Below are positions 15,002 to 23,895 of a DNA stretch of 58,529 nt, piece after piece. Source of the stretch: an uncultured Actinomycetes bacterium (GTDB lineage: Bacteria > Actinomycetota > Acidimicrobiia > Acidimicrobiales > Acidimicrobilacustridaceae); assembly GCA_937876315.1 (NCBI GenBank), contig CALEHQ010000016.1, forward strand, positions 1 through 58,529, read 5' to 3'. How positions within the stretch are numbered: the first letter of the stretch is position 1; the number at the start of each line of letters is the position of its first letter. The notes under the pieces are model-generated. The model worked only from the letters and a program-made list of their open reading frames with translations. It was not told the origin of the DNA and did not search any database. The position numbers and the translations under genes are program-made.

Positions 15002-17009
15002 CGGTCTCGACCTCCTTCACTGCATCTGCGGAGTCGGGAACCGCGGCATCGCCACCATCGGAGGCATGGGCCTCGGGGCCATGATCGTCATGAACGGCAT
15101 CGGGATCGTCCGGTGGTTCCATAATCCAGCCGTACAGCGCAGCGACAACAACGATGCCGCCGATAAGCGCGAGCCAAAGGCTGAAGATGAGTCCGTAAGC
15201 AACGATCGGAAGGCCGAAGGCCAACACAATCGGCCAGTAGGACGGTGATGGAAGGTGAATGCCCTTGCCGTCGGTGCGCTTCTGTGCAACCTCTGCTGTC
15301 GAGGCGATGCGCACGAGCTTGCCGTCCTTGGTTTCGCCATACTTGCGATACCAGAAGTCGTCGACGCGAGTGACTGTCGGGATTGGATCGAAGTTGTAGA
15401 CCGGCGTCGGAGACGGGGTCATCCATTCGATCGTGCGACTATCCCACGGATCGGGTCCGACCGGCGGAAGAGTCTTTGCCTTCGACTTGCTGTAGAAGAT
15501 GTTGAAGATAAACAAGGCGATACTGCTGGCAAGCGTGAACGCACCAATAGTGGCGACCTTGTTCCAGAACTCGAACCCGTAGCCCGCGTCGTAGGTATAG
15601 ATGCGACGGCTCATACCCTGAAGTCCGAGCACGTGCATCGGAGCAAAGGTGAGGTTGAAGCCAAGAAGCATCAGCCAGAAATTGGCCTTACCGATGCTCT
15701 CATTCAGCATGTAGCCAAACGCCTTCGGCCAATAGAAGTAGAACGCTCCCATGAATCCGAAGAACGCTCCACCGAAGAGTACGTAGTGGAAGTGAGCGAC
15801 GATGAAGTACGTATCGGTCTGCTGCGTGTCCATCGGGGCAACCGAGTGCATCACACCGGAGAGGCCACCAATGGTGAACATCGTGACGAGACCGATTGAG
15901 AACAGCATCGGCGCCGAAAAGTTCAACTTGCCGCCCCACATCGTGGCGGTCCAGTTCAAGATCTTCACGCCCGTGGGCACCGCGATGAACATCGTGGTGA
16001 GCGAGAACGCGGTAACCGAGATCGGTCCGATACCGGAGACGAACATGTGGTGGGCCCACACGCCCCAGCCCATAAAGCCGATCGCGATGCCGGAGAACAC
16101 GATGAATGGGTAACCGAAGATCGGCTTACGAGCGAAGGTTGGAAGGATCTCAGAGACCAAGCCAAAAGCGGGAAGGATCATGAGGTACACCTCGGGGTGT
16201 CCGAAGATCCAGAACAAGTGCTGCCACAAAAGCGGGTTGGCGCCCTTCGCTACGTTGAAGAAGTTTGCGTCGAACAAACGGTCAAGCATGAGCAGAACCT
16301 GCGCCGACGTAAGGACGGGGATCGCGAAGAGCAGCAAGAACTGCGAGACGAGTGCCATCCAAGTGAAGATCGGCATTCGCATAAGCGTCATACCGGGGGC
16401 TCGCATATTGAGAACCGTGACAATGAGGTTCACCGCACCGGTTAGCGAGGCGATACCGGTGATCAGGAGACCAAGGTTCCAGAAATCAATACCATTCGTT
16501 GGCGAGAAGATGACGCCACTGTTTGGTGCGTACATGAACCAACCGCCGTCGGCGCCACCACCCAGGAACCAACTTGAGTTCAGGAAAACGCCACCAGCCA
16601 AAAACGCCCAGAAACTAAAGGCGTTAATTCGGGGAAAGGCAACGTCGCGAGCACCGATCTGCAGCGGAATGAGATAGTTCGCAAACGCAGCACCAATGGG
16701 CATGACGACAAGGAAAACCATCGTCGTTCCGTGCATTGTGTAGATCTGGTTATAGAGGTTGGCACTGAGCAGTGTTCCTCTGGGCGACCACAACTGCATA
16801 CGAATCAGCAGTGCTTCAACGCCACCAACGATGAAGAAGAAAATTGCGGCAGTGCCGTACATGATGCCGATTTTTTTGTGATCGACAGTGGTGAACCATG
16901 AGCGCGGCCCAGTCTCGGCCGTCGGACGCGTGAACACACCAGTGGGCGTGTAACCATCGTTGGAATCACCCGAAGGAAGGGCGAGCGGGCGGTCTTCAGT
17001 TAGTGCCAT
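14994..17009 (-). CDS. ctaD: Cytochrome c oxidase subunit I (catalytic)
   Basis: A 671-residue heme-copper oxidase core subunit, reducing O2 at the heme a3/CuB site and pumping protons. All ligands are present: His93 and His408 for low-spin heme a, His406 for heme a3, and His271, His320 and His321 for CuB. The HPEVY motif has the Glu273 proton-channel residue and cross-linked Tyr275. About 130 C-terminal residues extend past the 12-helix core and include two further helices and an acidic His/Asp tail. ATG at 17009 has GGAG 6 nt upstream. Operon order is ctaC, ctaD, ctaE, ctaF. Confidence 0.96.
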   Translation of the reverse strand: MALTEDRPLALPSGDSNDGYTPTGVFTRPTAETGPRSWFTTVDHKKIGIMYGTAAIFFFIVGGVEALLIRMQLWSPRGTLLSANLYNQIYTMHGTTMVFLVVMPIGAAFANYLIPLQIGARDVAFPRINAFSFWAFLAGGVFLNSSWFLGGGADGGWFMYAPNSGVIFSPTNGIDFWNLGLLITGIASLTGAVNLIVTVLNMRAPGMTLMRMPIFTWMALVSQFLLLFAIPVLTSAQVLLMLDRLFDANFFNVAKGANPLLWQHLFWIFGHPEVYLMILPAFGLVSEILPTFARKPIFGYPFIVFSGIAIGFMGWGVWAHHMFVSGIGPISVTAFSLTTMFIAVPTGVKILNWTATMWGGKLNFSAPMLFSIGLVTMFTIGGLSGVMHSVAPMDTQQTDTYFIVAHFHYVLFGGAFFGFMGAFYFYWPKAFGYMLNESIGKANFWLMLLGFNLTFAPMHVLGLQGMSRRIYTYDAGYGFEFWNKVATIGAFTLASSIALFIFNIFYSKSKAKTLPPVGPDPWDSRTIEWMTPSPTPVYNFDPIPTVTRVDDFWYRKYGETKDGKLVRIASTAEVAQKRTDGKGIHLPSPSYWPIVLAFGLPIVAYGLIFSLWLALIGGIVVVAALYGWIMEPPDDPDAVHDDHGPEAHASDGGDAAVPDSADAVKEVETVG

Positions 17010-17051
17010 GACCAACTCCAAAGAATGCGGTGCGGACGTTCATCACAAAGC

Positions 17052-18272
17052 TCAGTTCAGCGTCTCGAGGAATGCGACCAATTGGTCGATCTGCTCTTCG
17101 GTCAGATTCAGGTTCGGCATGCCGCGTCCGCCTTGCGGATACATCGGCTTCAGTGCTGGCGCATTACGCAGCCATGCTTCAAGCGTGACTCGGTTGACGG
17201 TCGCTGAATTCACAGCGCCGCCTGTGAGCACCGCACCTGGATCGCCAGCAGCGGCGACGTCACTCATTGGAAGCGGTTGACCATCGCTAGAGACTGGTTC
17301 ATAGAGGTTGAAGATTGATCCGGCGAATGTTCCACGCGTCATGAAATGCGTGAGGTCCGGAGCAACACCGGCAACGAGCGGCGGAGGCGTTTCCTTCATC
17401 TTTGCGTCGTTGATGCCCTTAATGACGTGGCACTGCGCACAAAGTGACAGCCAGACTTTCTTACCCTCAGCGGCGACGGGATTAGTGGGGTCAGCTGCGT
17501 GATCTTTCAGCTGATTGCGCACCCAAGCGTCGTAGTCACCTGATGGCACGGCACGAACAAGCATGCGCATATTGGCGTGGGAAAGTCCGCAGAACTCGGT
17601 GCACTGACCACGGAAGACGCCAGGTTCATCGGCCTGCAATTTGAGCGGGTGATACAAACCAGGAACAGCGTCCTTCTTGCCGTTCAAACCAGGAATCCAG
17701 AACGAATGGATGACATCGTTTGATGTGGTCGTGACCTGCACGGGCTTGCCGGCGGGAATGACCAATTCCGTGGCGGTAGTGATGTCTTCCGGACCATCGA
17801 AATTGCCGTCGCCGTTGAGGTCGTACTTGTACTCCCACCACCACTGCTGACCCGCGACCTGAACCTTGATCGAGTTGGGTTCTTCGCGATTGAGATTGAT
17901 GATCGTCATCACCGTGCCGACAGCAATGCCAGCGAGAATGAGTGCGGGAAGAATCGTCCAACCAATTTCAAGCGTGGTCTTGCCGTGAATCTGTGACGGG
18001 AATTCGTCGGGATCAGAGTCAGGACGCTCACGGAATTTCCACGTAATGAAGACAATGGCGCCGATGACAAGAACAAAAACAATTCCGGCAATTGCCGTCA
18101 CCGGAATGACAAGCCGCTGAATGCTTTCCGCCGAAGGGCCTTCGGGGGCAAGCGAAGTAAGCGGCTTACCGCTGTTTTGGAACGAGTTCACGATGAGTGC
18201 GGCGAAAAGAACCACCACGGCCGTAAACGAGACCACCGCAAAGATGCGGACAATTTTTGGAAGGCGCTGCAT
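17052..18272 (-). CDS. ctaC: Cytochrome c oxidase subunit II fused to cytochrome c (caa3 type)
   Basis: A 406-residue protein. Signal anchor at residues 8-30, second helix at 55-78 and third at 103-125, then an extracytoplasmic cupredoxin domain with the CuA ligands His189, Cys224, Cys228, His232 and Met235. A C-terminal cytochrome c domain carries the heme motif CAQCH (278-282). It hands electrons to ctaD. Between WWWEYKY and the next strand an insert of 12 residues (151-162) matches a calcium-binding EF-hand-type loop, not usual in subunit II. GAGGAGAG precedes the ATG. Leads the ctaCDEF unit. Confidence 0.95.
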   Translation of the reverse strand: MQRLPKIVRIFAVVSFTAVVVLFAALIVNSFQNSGKPLTSLAPEGPSAESIQRLVIPVTAIAGIVFVLVIGAIVFITWKFRERPDSDPDEFPSQIHGKTTLEIGWTILPALILAGIAVGTVMTIINLNREEPNSIKVQVAGQQWWWEYKYDLNGDGNFDGPEDITTATELVIPAGKPVQVTTTSNDVIHSFWIPGLNGKKDAVPGLYHPLKLQADEPGVFRGQCTEFCGLSHANMRMLVRAVPSGDYDAWVRNQLKDHAADPTNPVAAEGKKVWLSLCAQCHVIKGINDAKMKETPPPLVAGVAPDLTHFMTRGTFAGSIFNLYEPVSSDGQPLPMSDVAAAGDPGAVLTGGAVNSATVNRVTLEAWLRNAPALKPMYPQGGRGMPNLNLTEEQIDQLVAFLETLN

Positions 18273-18457
18273 TTACTCTCCTCGAGAGGCGGGGATGAAC
18301 CCGCTCCGGGGCGAACGAACCGACGACGCAAGGCCGCGGCCACTGGGACTGCTGCAGTACTGAACGGTGTGAACGAAGTGTTCACCAGTCTGAGCCAAAC
18401 GCGCCAACCGAGCGGAGAATTCCGCTCCGATCAGCGTCGAACAAGGAGAAGGCGTGC
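18273..18457. other. Intergenic region upstream of ctaC with a palindrome
   Basis: 185 bp without a gene between the ctaC start and the membrane-protein stop. It holds a hyphenated palindrome GTGAAC-N5-GTTCAC (18369-18385), a possible operator for the ctaC promoter. No clear -10/-35 pair is seen. Confidence 0.4.
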
Positions 18458-19318
18458 TCATGCCGGAGTCCCGCCCTGGATGACAACGGGTGCCCCGGGG
18501 TCCACGCCAATGGCGCCTTCGGACGAATGGGTCTCGGATCCGTGGTGTTTGATCTCGCGCTCACCAACAACCGCACCGGCAATACCGGCAGCGATGATGG
18601 CAATGGCGCCAACGACCACGACCGCAGTGGTGACCCACTTGGCCGACGAAGGCTTCAGCGCAAGCAGCACTGCCACAAGGAAGAAGAGCAGCGATGCCAG
18701 GCCAAAGACCCACACCGCACCAATCTTCGAAACCGCAAGAAGGACTCGGGAAATACCGATGACAACCACGGCAATGACCACAATCGAGACGACTGGGACT
18801 CGGAACGGATCAATGAAGCGGTGGTAGAGCTCGGCGTTTGCGTGATCATCGCCTGTAGCCCGTTCGGCCCAAGTGCGCACTGTCCATGTGAAGGCAACAA
18901 CCACCATCACCGCAACTGCAGCGTAGGTAAGTCCGCTGCTCTCAGTGGCCAGGCCAATGAGCATGAGAACGAACGAAAGTGCGCCCAGAGAAGGCAGATA
19001 GTTGACGCCAGAGGGAGCACGGGTGAGTGGCACCGACTCCATCTGGACAATCTGCGCTTCTGCATCGGGATCGGCATCGCGGAAGGCAATAAGGAGACCC
19101 GCAAGCGAGGCCGCAGAGAGAAACAAACCTACGAAGAACGTGTAGGCGAAATGGTTACCAACACCGCCCTTCCAGCCCAGACTGAGCGGGCCGAGAACAC
19201 GGTCCATCAGTGATTGGTCTTCGCTGGTGAACCCGATGGCGAACGCGGCGATCAGGGAGAAGATCGCCAGACCGGCGAAAAACCGAAACGCTGTTGTGAA
19301 CATCCGCGAGGAAAGCAT
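18458..19318 (-). CDS. Multi-pass membrane protein of the second oxidase-like cluster, unknown function
   Basis: A 286-residue protein with about seven hydrophobic helices: around residues 9-30, 58-80, 108-127, 130-148, 172-196, 202-221 and 228-250. A hydrophilic tail rich in His, Ser and Glu follows (REIKHHGSETHSSEGA). I do not recognise a family. It starts 6 nt after the stop of the subunit III-like gene and is translated in the same unit as the ligand-less subunit I-like gene, so it is probably a partner subunit or assembly factor. ATG at 19318 or at 19303 could start it. Confidence 0.6.
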   Translation of the reverse strand: MLSSRMFTTAFRFFAGLAIFSLIAAFAIGFTSEDQSLMDRVLGPLSLGWKGGVGNHFAYTFFVGLFLSAASLAGLLIAFRDADPDAEAQIVQMESVPLTRAPSGVNYLPSLGALSFVLMLIGLATESSGLTYAAVAVMVVVAFTWTVRTWAERATGDDHANAELYHRFIDPFRVPVVSIVVIAVVVIGISRVLLAVSKIGAVWVFGLASLLFFLVAVLLALKPSSAKWVTTAVVVVGAIAIIAAGIAGAVVGEREIKHHGSETHSSEGAIGVDPGAPVVIQGGTPA

Positions 19319-19324
19319 GGCGGC

Positions 19325-19915
19325 CTACTTGGTGATGTAGATGGAGATCCAGATCAGGGCATAAACGGCAACCATTGCGTACCAATAAACGGCAGCGGCG
19401 GTAATGCCATCGTGTTGGCGAGCAGTGAACTGCCCACCCAGGGCCCGAAGGCCCATGAGGGCGACAAACACCATCGCCAGGACCAGCATCACCGTGTGTG
19501 CGCCGGTAATTGTGTAGATGAGAACACCCTGAAGCCCAGAGTCAATATCGAGCTCCATAAGGGTCCAGAGGTAGGTCGTCATCACGATCGTTGCGATACC
19601 GAGCATGAGCGTGAGGCCCATCGCGAGATAGGCGTTGACCCGGTCATTTTTCGAAATGGCCGAAACAGCCCATTGCATGGTGACGACTGTCATGATCAGC
19701 GTGATGAACATGGTGTTCGGCTGCTGAAGCGGAATCGTGGAGCCCTCGGGCAGCCAGATTGATCCGCTACCGATGACGTCAGAGCGGGCCGTGAAATAGA
19801 TGCCGAACAGGCCGATAAAGACCATGAACGATGCCGCAGCGGCAAAGGCAGAACCAACGACCAGCACGCGAGGACGCTGAACGGGAGGGGCCGGGGGAAG
19901 GACGTGGGCGGTCAT
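19325..19915 (-). CDS. Divergent cytochrome oxidase subunit III-like membrane protein
   Basis: A 196-residue protein with five helices aligning to heme-copper oxidase subunit III. IYTITGAHTVMLVLAMVF matches the helix carrying FYTLTGFHGIHV in ctaE, and YWYAMVAVYALIWISIYI matches LYWHFVDVVW. The conserved His and Asp of that last motif are replaced. GAGGAGG lies upstream inside the end of the preceding gene, whose stop is 2 nt away. The gene is part of a three-gene unit with the ligand-less subunit I paralogue. Confidence 0.72.
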   Translation of the reverse strand: MTAHVLPPAPPVQRPRVLVVGSAFAAAASFMVFIGLFGIYFTARSDVIGSGSIWLPEGSTIPLQQPNTMFITLIMTVVTMQWAVSAISKNDRVNAYLAMGLTLMLGIATIVMTTYLWTLMELDIDSGLQGVLIYTITGAHTVMLVLAMVFVALMGLRALGGQFTARQHDGITAAAVYWYAMVAVYALIWISIYITK

Positions 19916-19917
19916 GC

Positions 19918-21480
19918 TCAGGCCTCCTCGTCGAGCAACGGCTCGGGCGAACGAACAACGGCGAGGTCACCGAAGTTTCCGGTGGGGGGTGGAGATGGGC
20001 AGGCCCATTCGAGGGTCTGACCGGTGCCCCACGCATCATTGCCAGCCTCAGGGGCACCCTTTCGGGCGCCGCTCCCAAGGCCAAGGATCACAAGGAGGCA
20101 ACCGATGGCGAAGAGCGCGGAACCGGCGACGGAGATGACAACAAGCGTGTCCTGAGCGCCCGAGAGTCCGCTGAATCGCGTGGCGAAACCAACCACACAA
20201 AGCGAGACGCCACCGAGAATTCCGCCACCAAGCATGACGAGAACGTTGAGCTTGCCAATGCCATCAGCGAGGTGGCCGCCAGTCATCTTCGGGCCCCAGT
20301 ACCCGATGCCTGCGGCACCGGCGGCCAAGGCAGCGCCAAGCACGAGGATCGCTTGGCCGTTGGCAAAGAAGTTCGTCATTCGAAGTTCAAGAGGCGTAAT
20401 GACAAGCAGTGCCCCGGCGAACACGCCAAGGAGCGTGAGCACGATCGAGACCACGGCGAGTCCAAGGGGGCTCTTGAGCGATGGCTTGCCGTCCTTGAAC
20501 GCCGCAGCGATTCCGCCTAGGAGGAGCAAAAGCGGAAGCAGAACCAGGAGCCCCATGGCCTGCCAGACGAGATCCTCGGAGAACGAGGGGTAGATGGCTG
20601 CCTGGGCCCAAGCGCCAACGCTGAGCACGCCAAAGGCGCCGATTGCTGTCAGAAGAAGATTTCGCTTACCCAGCCGGGCACCGGTGAGGGTGGCAACAAC
20701 GTCGGCGACAATGCCCAAGCCTGGGATGAGGAAGGCGTAGATCTGCGGTTGGTGAGTGATCCACGACACCTGACCGAACTGGGATTCGGAAGCACCGAAA
20801 ACCGTGCCGCCGCCGTAGCGATGGTCGACCCAGATGAGAAGAAGATTCGCGAACAGCACCGGCAGCGTGAGCATCCAGATGGCGCCACCGACGAGCATCG
20901 AGAAGGTGAACATCGGAACACGGTCAAGCGTCATGCCGGGAGTGCGAAGCGTGATCGCCGTTGTGAGCACACACACCGTGCCGAGAAGCAACGCGACGAT
21001 AAGGCCACCGAGTGCCAAAAGCGTGAGGCTCACCGACTTCGCACGCACACCACCGAAGCCACCTTCGATGAATGACGCAACAACAAACACACCGGACGAA
21101 AGCAACCATGTCCACATTGCTGCTGCTGCAGCGCGAGGGAATGCAACAGTGCTCGCACCAACCTGCAACGGAACAATGTAGGTAGCAAGCCCAAGGAAGA
21201 GCGGCACAATAACCAGCAAAATCAGGCCAATTTGGGAGGTCTGAAGTACTTGCGTGCCTGCGGTCTCGCTCAGGAATGAACTTGACCCAACGGTGTTCGC
21301 TGAGGCCAGAGCGGTTGCGATCCAACCAGCGATTCCGAAGACCAGCGCGGCCAACACGTAGAACGTGCCAACGGCCTTGTGGTCACCGGATCCGAAGATC
21401 GTGAGCGGACTGGGTACGACGGATGGAGCGACCGAAGTTGTGTCGGTGCCGGTTTCCGGTCGGGTGTCGGTTAGAGCCAT
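19918..21480 (-). CDS. Heme-copper oxidase subunit I paralogue lacking all metal ligands
   Basis: A 520-residue membrane protein with the 12-helix fold of subunit I and long colinear similarity to ctaD (GDHKAVGTFYVL, TYIVPLQVGASTVAFPR, RTPGMTLDRVPMFTF, the GIGK segment after helix 10, and WACPSPPPTGNF near the end). Every heme and CuB histidine is gone. The helix 2 ligand is replaced by Ser82/Gln83, HPEVY has become QPQIY (residues 244-248, with a His one place early), the His-His pair is Gln293-Ala294, and the HFH motif is Asn-Gly-Gln (374-376). It cannot bind the normal cofactors, yet the frame is intact. Start MALTDTRPET resembles ctaD MALTEDRPLA, suggesting duplication. Confidence 0.82.
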   Translation of the reverse strand: MALTDTRPETGTDTTSVAPSVVPSPLTIFGSGDHKAVGTFYVLAALVFGIAGWIATALASANTVGSSSFLSETAGTQVLQTSQIGLILLVIVPLFLGLATYIVPLQVGASTVAFPRAAAAAMWTWLLSSGVFVVASFIEGGFGGVRAKSVSLTLLALGGLIVALLLGTVCVLTTAITLRTPGMTLDRVPMFTFSMLVGGAIWMLTLPVLFANLLLIWVDHRYGGGTVFGASESQFGQVSWITHQPQIYAFLIPGLGIVADVVATLTGARLGKRNLLLTAIGAFGVLSVGAWAQAAIYPSFSEDLVWQAMGLLVLLPLLLLLGGIAAAFKDGKPSLKSPLGLAVVSIVLTLLGVFAGALLVITPLELRMTNFFANGQAILVLGAALAAGAAGIGYWGPKMTGGHLADGIGKLNVLVMLGGGILGGVSLCVVGFATRFSGLSGAQDTLVVISVAGSALFAIGCLLVILGLGSGARKGAPEAGNDAWGTGQTLEWACPSPPPTGNFGDLAVVRSPEPLLDEEA

Positions 21481-21614
21481 GTTCTGTAAGGACCTCGTAC
21501 GAGCGTGCACACTCGGGCCGGCACGGGCCGGTCTCGACCGGGGGGACCCTCCGGATCAAGGGCGGGACGGATCTCACCCTACACACGCCCGCATGCCTGA
21601 TTGAAAACCATCGG

Positions 21615-21647
21615 CCGGATTCTTCCCGGAGCGGGGAGAAGATCCGG
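21615..21647 (-). terminator. Hairpin downstream of ctaB
   Basis: An imperfect inverted repeat of 13-15 nt arms (CCGGAT...ATCCGG at the base) around 21615-21647. On the minus strand it is followed by GGTTTTC. It probably ends the ctaB transcript. The rest of 21481-21657 shows no gene. Confidence 0.5.
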
Positions 21648-21657
21648 GCTCTCGACT

Positions 21658-22554
21658 TCAGAGACCGGACCGAACCAGTTGATCGAGCGCCATTCCGGCG
21701 AAGAGCAGTGTCACCCAGGTGATGGAGAACGTGAAGAGCCGCATCGCTCGTGCAGTGGTCGGATCGCGCAGTAATTGCACGGACAAATAGGTGAAGAACC
21801 CTCCGAGACCGACGGCAAGTACGCCGTAGATCCAGCCCATTTGGCCCACAGGAATGAAGGCAATCGTGAGGGCCCAGACAATGAGGGTGTACACGAGGAT
21901 CCGGACAGCGGTTTCGTGACGAGAAACCACTGAGGGAAGCATCGGAACATCGGCAGCGGAGTAGTCCTCTTCGTACCGGATGGCCAGCGCCCAGAAATGG
22001 GGTGGGGTCCAGAAGAAGATGATGGCGAAGAGCAAAACCGGGGCCCAGGCAAGGGAATCGGTGACTGCCGACCATCCGATAAGCACCGGAGCAGCCCCAG
22101 CGGCCCCACCGATGACGATATTGCTGGTCGATCTGCGCTTCAGCCACAGCGTGTAGATGAAGACGTAGAAAAGGCAGGCCGCCACGGCGAGGACAGCGCT
22201 GAGAAGGTTCACAAAGGCCCAAAGCCATACAAAGGCCAGAGCCTCGAGGCCAATGGCGAAAATGAGGGCGTTCCGGGGCTGAATGAGCCCAGTCACCAAG
22301 GGACGATTGCGGGTTCGACGCATCAGCGCATCGATGTCCCGGTCGACATACATATTGATGGCGTTGGCGCCACCGGCCGCGCCGGTTCCACCCACCACAG
22401 TTGCCACCATGAGCCACCATGAGGGCAGACCACGCTCGGCCACGATCATCGTTGGCACGGTCGTGATGAGCAGCAGCTCAATGATGCGGGGTTTTGTGAG
22501 GGCGACGTACCCCCGCAGCCGCGCTGCGAGGGGTGGTTGCGCGACCGATTCCAT
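21658..22554 (-). CDS. ctaB: Protoheme IX farnesyltransferase (heme O synthase)
   Basis: A 298-residue UbiA-superfamily membrane enzyme that farnesylates heme B to heme O, the first step to heme A. The two Asp-rich Mg/diphosphate sites are seen as NAINMYVDRDIDALMRRT and YEEDYSAADVPMLP. LTKPRIIELLLITT marks the N-terminus. ATG at 22554 is chosen because TAGCAT lies 8 nt upstream and the length matches CtaB. The 100 extra in-frame residues upstream overlap the divergent ctaA promoter and are low complexity. Confidence 0.95.
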   Translation of the reverse strand: MESVAQPPLAARLRGYVALTKPRIIELLLITTVPTMIVAERGLPSWWLMVATVVGGTGAAGGANAINMYVDRDIDALMRRTRNRPLVTGLIQPRNALIFAIGLEALAFVWLWAFVNLLSAVLAVAACLFYVFIYTLWLKRRSTSNIVIGGAAGAAPVLIGWSAVTDSLAWAPVLLFAIIFFWTPPHFWALAIRYEEDYSAADVPMLPSVVSRHETAVRILVYTLIVWALTIAFIPVGQMGWIYGVLAVGLGGFFTYLSVQLLRDPTTARAMRLFTFSITWVTLLFAGMALDQLVRSGL

Positions 22555-22562
22555 CGGGGCTG

Positions 22563-22568
22563 ATGCTA
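22563..22568 (-). promoter_or_regulatory. -10 hexamer of ctaB (leaderless)
   Basis: TAGCAT on the minus strand, 8 nt before the ATG at 22554. The hexamer excludes the longer N-terminal extension of the frame. Confidence 0.6.
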
Positions 22569-22664
22569 GGGCGGCGGGTCCAGACGCGGACAATCGCGGC
22601 CCTGCTTGGCCGGAATCGTCGGTGGTGACGACGGGCGCGCTGGGGGAGTTTGCGTTCACTCCCG

Positions 22665-22670
22665 TACGAT
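22665..22670 (+). promoter_or_regulatory. -10 hexamer of ctaA (leaderless)
   Basis: TACGAT, 7 nt before the GTG at 22678. Together with the ctaB hexamer it defines a roughly 120-bp divergent promoter region. Confidence 0.6.
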
Positions 22671-22677
22671 CGACACC

Positions 22678-23592
22678 GTGCGTTTGCCACGACTCTCCCC
22701 TCGGGCCTATGGCCGCATCACCCTCGTGGCCCTGTTCGCGCAGGTGTTCATCACCATCAGCGGCGCTGCTGTTCGTCTGACTGGTTCGGGTCTTGGATGC
22801 TCCGATTGGCCAACCTGCGAAGAAAACCAACTCGTCGCGCCCCTCGAGTACCACGCCATGATCGAGTTCGTAAACCGCACAGTCACCGGTTTCGTCTCCG
22901 TGGCCGTCATTCTCGCGGTGCTTGGTTCGCTTGTACGCACACCGCGCCGTCGTGATCTCACATGGCTTTCACTTGGTCTCGTCGCCGGAGTCATCGGACA
23001 AGTCATTCTTGGCGGACTCACGGTGCTGTTCGAACTTCATCCGCCTTTCGTGATGGCGCACTTCCTTGTCTCAATGGTGTTGATTTGGAATGCGTTCGTG
23101 CTTCATGAGCGTTCGAAGTATGCGCAAGCACCCGCCCTACCCGTAGTGCCGCGCAACGTACGCGTTCTCAGCCGAATCATTGTCATTGTTGCTGCATTCA
23201 CGTTATTTACGGGAACAATCGTGACTGGCACCGGCCCTCACGGTGGTGACGAAACGGTTCCCCGACTTTCCTTTGATATCGGAAGTGTTGTGCGATTGCA
23301 TAGCGTCACCGTTTGGGTGTTTCTCGCACTCACTATCGCAGCGCTGTTTGCACTCCACAGATCTGGCGCGCCACAGAACGTTGATCGGCGTGCGAAATAT
23401 CTCGTTGCAGCAATCCTTGTGCAAGGGACGATTGGGTACATTCAGTACTTCAACGGAGTTCCGCCCGGCCTTGTAATTGTTCATATTTTGGGCAGCGTCA
23501 TTGTGTGGATTGCTGCTTTGGCGTTTGACCTTTCTCTCGTTGCGCGCCCAGTTGAGTCCGATGCAACTGAACCGCTCTCAACGACGCCATGA
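22678..23592 (+). CDS. ctaA: Heme A synthase, CtaA/COX15 family
   Basis: A 304-residue membrane protein with eight helices that oxidises the C8 methyl of heme O to give heme A. Conserved elements: [17 protein letters not shown] loop with its cysteine pair, His residues in [39 protein letters not shown] and [15 protein letters not shown] start from the leaderless promoter. Its stop overlaps clpS by 4 nt. Placement opposite ctaB and near ctaCDEF fits supply of heme A for the oxidase. Confidence 0.94.
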   Translation: MRLPRLSPRAYGRITLVALFAQVFITISGAAVRLTGSGLGCSDWPTCEENQLVAPLEYHAMIEFVNRTVTGFVSVAVILAVLGSLVRTPRRRDLTWLSLGLVAGVIGQVILGGLTVLFELHPPFVMAHFLVSMVLIWNAFVLHERSKYAQAPALPVVPRNVRVLSRIIVIVAAFTLFTGTIVTGTGPHGGDETVPRLSFDIGSVVRLHSVTVWVFLALTIAALFALHRSGAPQNVDRRAKYLVAAILVQGTIGYIQYFNGVPPGLVIVHILGSVIVWIAALAFDLSLVARPVESDATEPLSTTP

Positions 23593-23894
23593 CACAACCA
23601 AAGGCTGCCGATGTTGCACCAGTTGAAATTGACGAACCATCGATAGACACAAATCTCGACATTGATCGCCCATGGATCGTTCTCGTGTGGAATGACCCGA
23701 TCAATCTCATGTCGTACGTGACCTATGTCTTACAAAAAGTTTTTGGTTACAGCCGCGACAAGGCAGAGTCGCTGATGCTTGACGTTCATGAGAAAGGTCG
23801 CGCCGTCGTTTCGAATGGTTCGAAAGAAAAAGCAGAGCTTGATGTTTTCCGTCTGCACGAACATGGTCTCTGGGCCACGATGCAGCAGGACTGA
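23589..23894 (+). CDS. clpS: ATP-dependent Clp protease adaptor
   Basis: A 101-residue adaptor that binds N-degron substrates and delivers them to ClpAP/ClpCP. The core begins at about residue 28 with [27 protein letters not shown], the substrate-pocket region, and continues to [13 protein letters not shown] 27-residue acidic N-terminal tail precedes it. ATGA overlap with ctaA and 1-nt spacing to the DUF2017 gene, so it is translated from the ctaA transcript or an internal promoter. Confidence 0.93.
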   Translation: MTQPKAADVAPVEIDEPSIDTNLDIDRPWIVLVWNDPINLMSYVTYVLQKVFGYSRDKAESLMLDVHEKGRAVVSNGSKEKAELDVFRLHEHGLWATMQQD

Positions 23895-23895
23895 C

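Noticed and set aside
22555-22854. A 100-residue N-terminal extension of ctaB
   Set aside because: It crosses the divergent ctaA start and has no family similarity; TAGCAT 8 nt before the internal ATG gives normal CtaB length.
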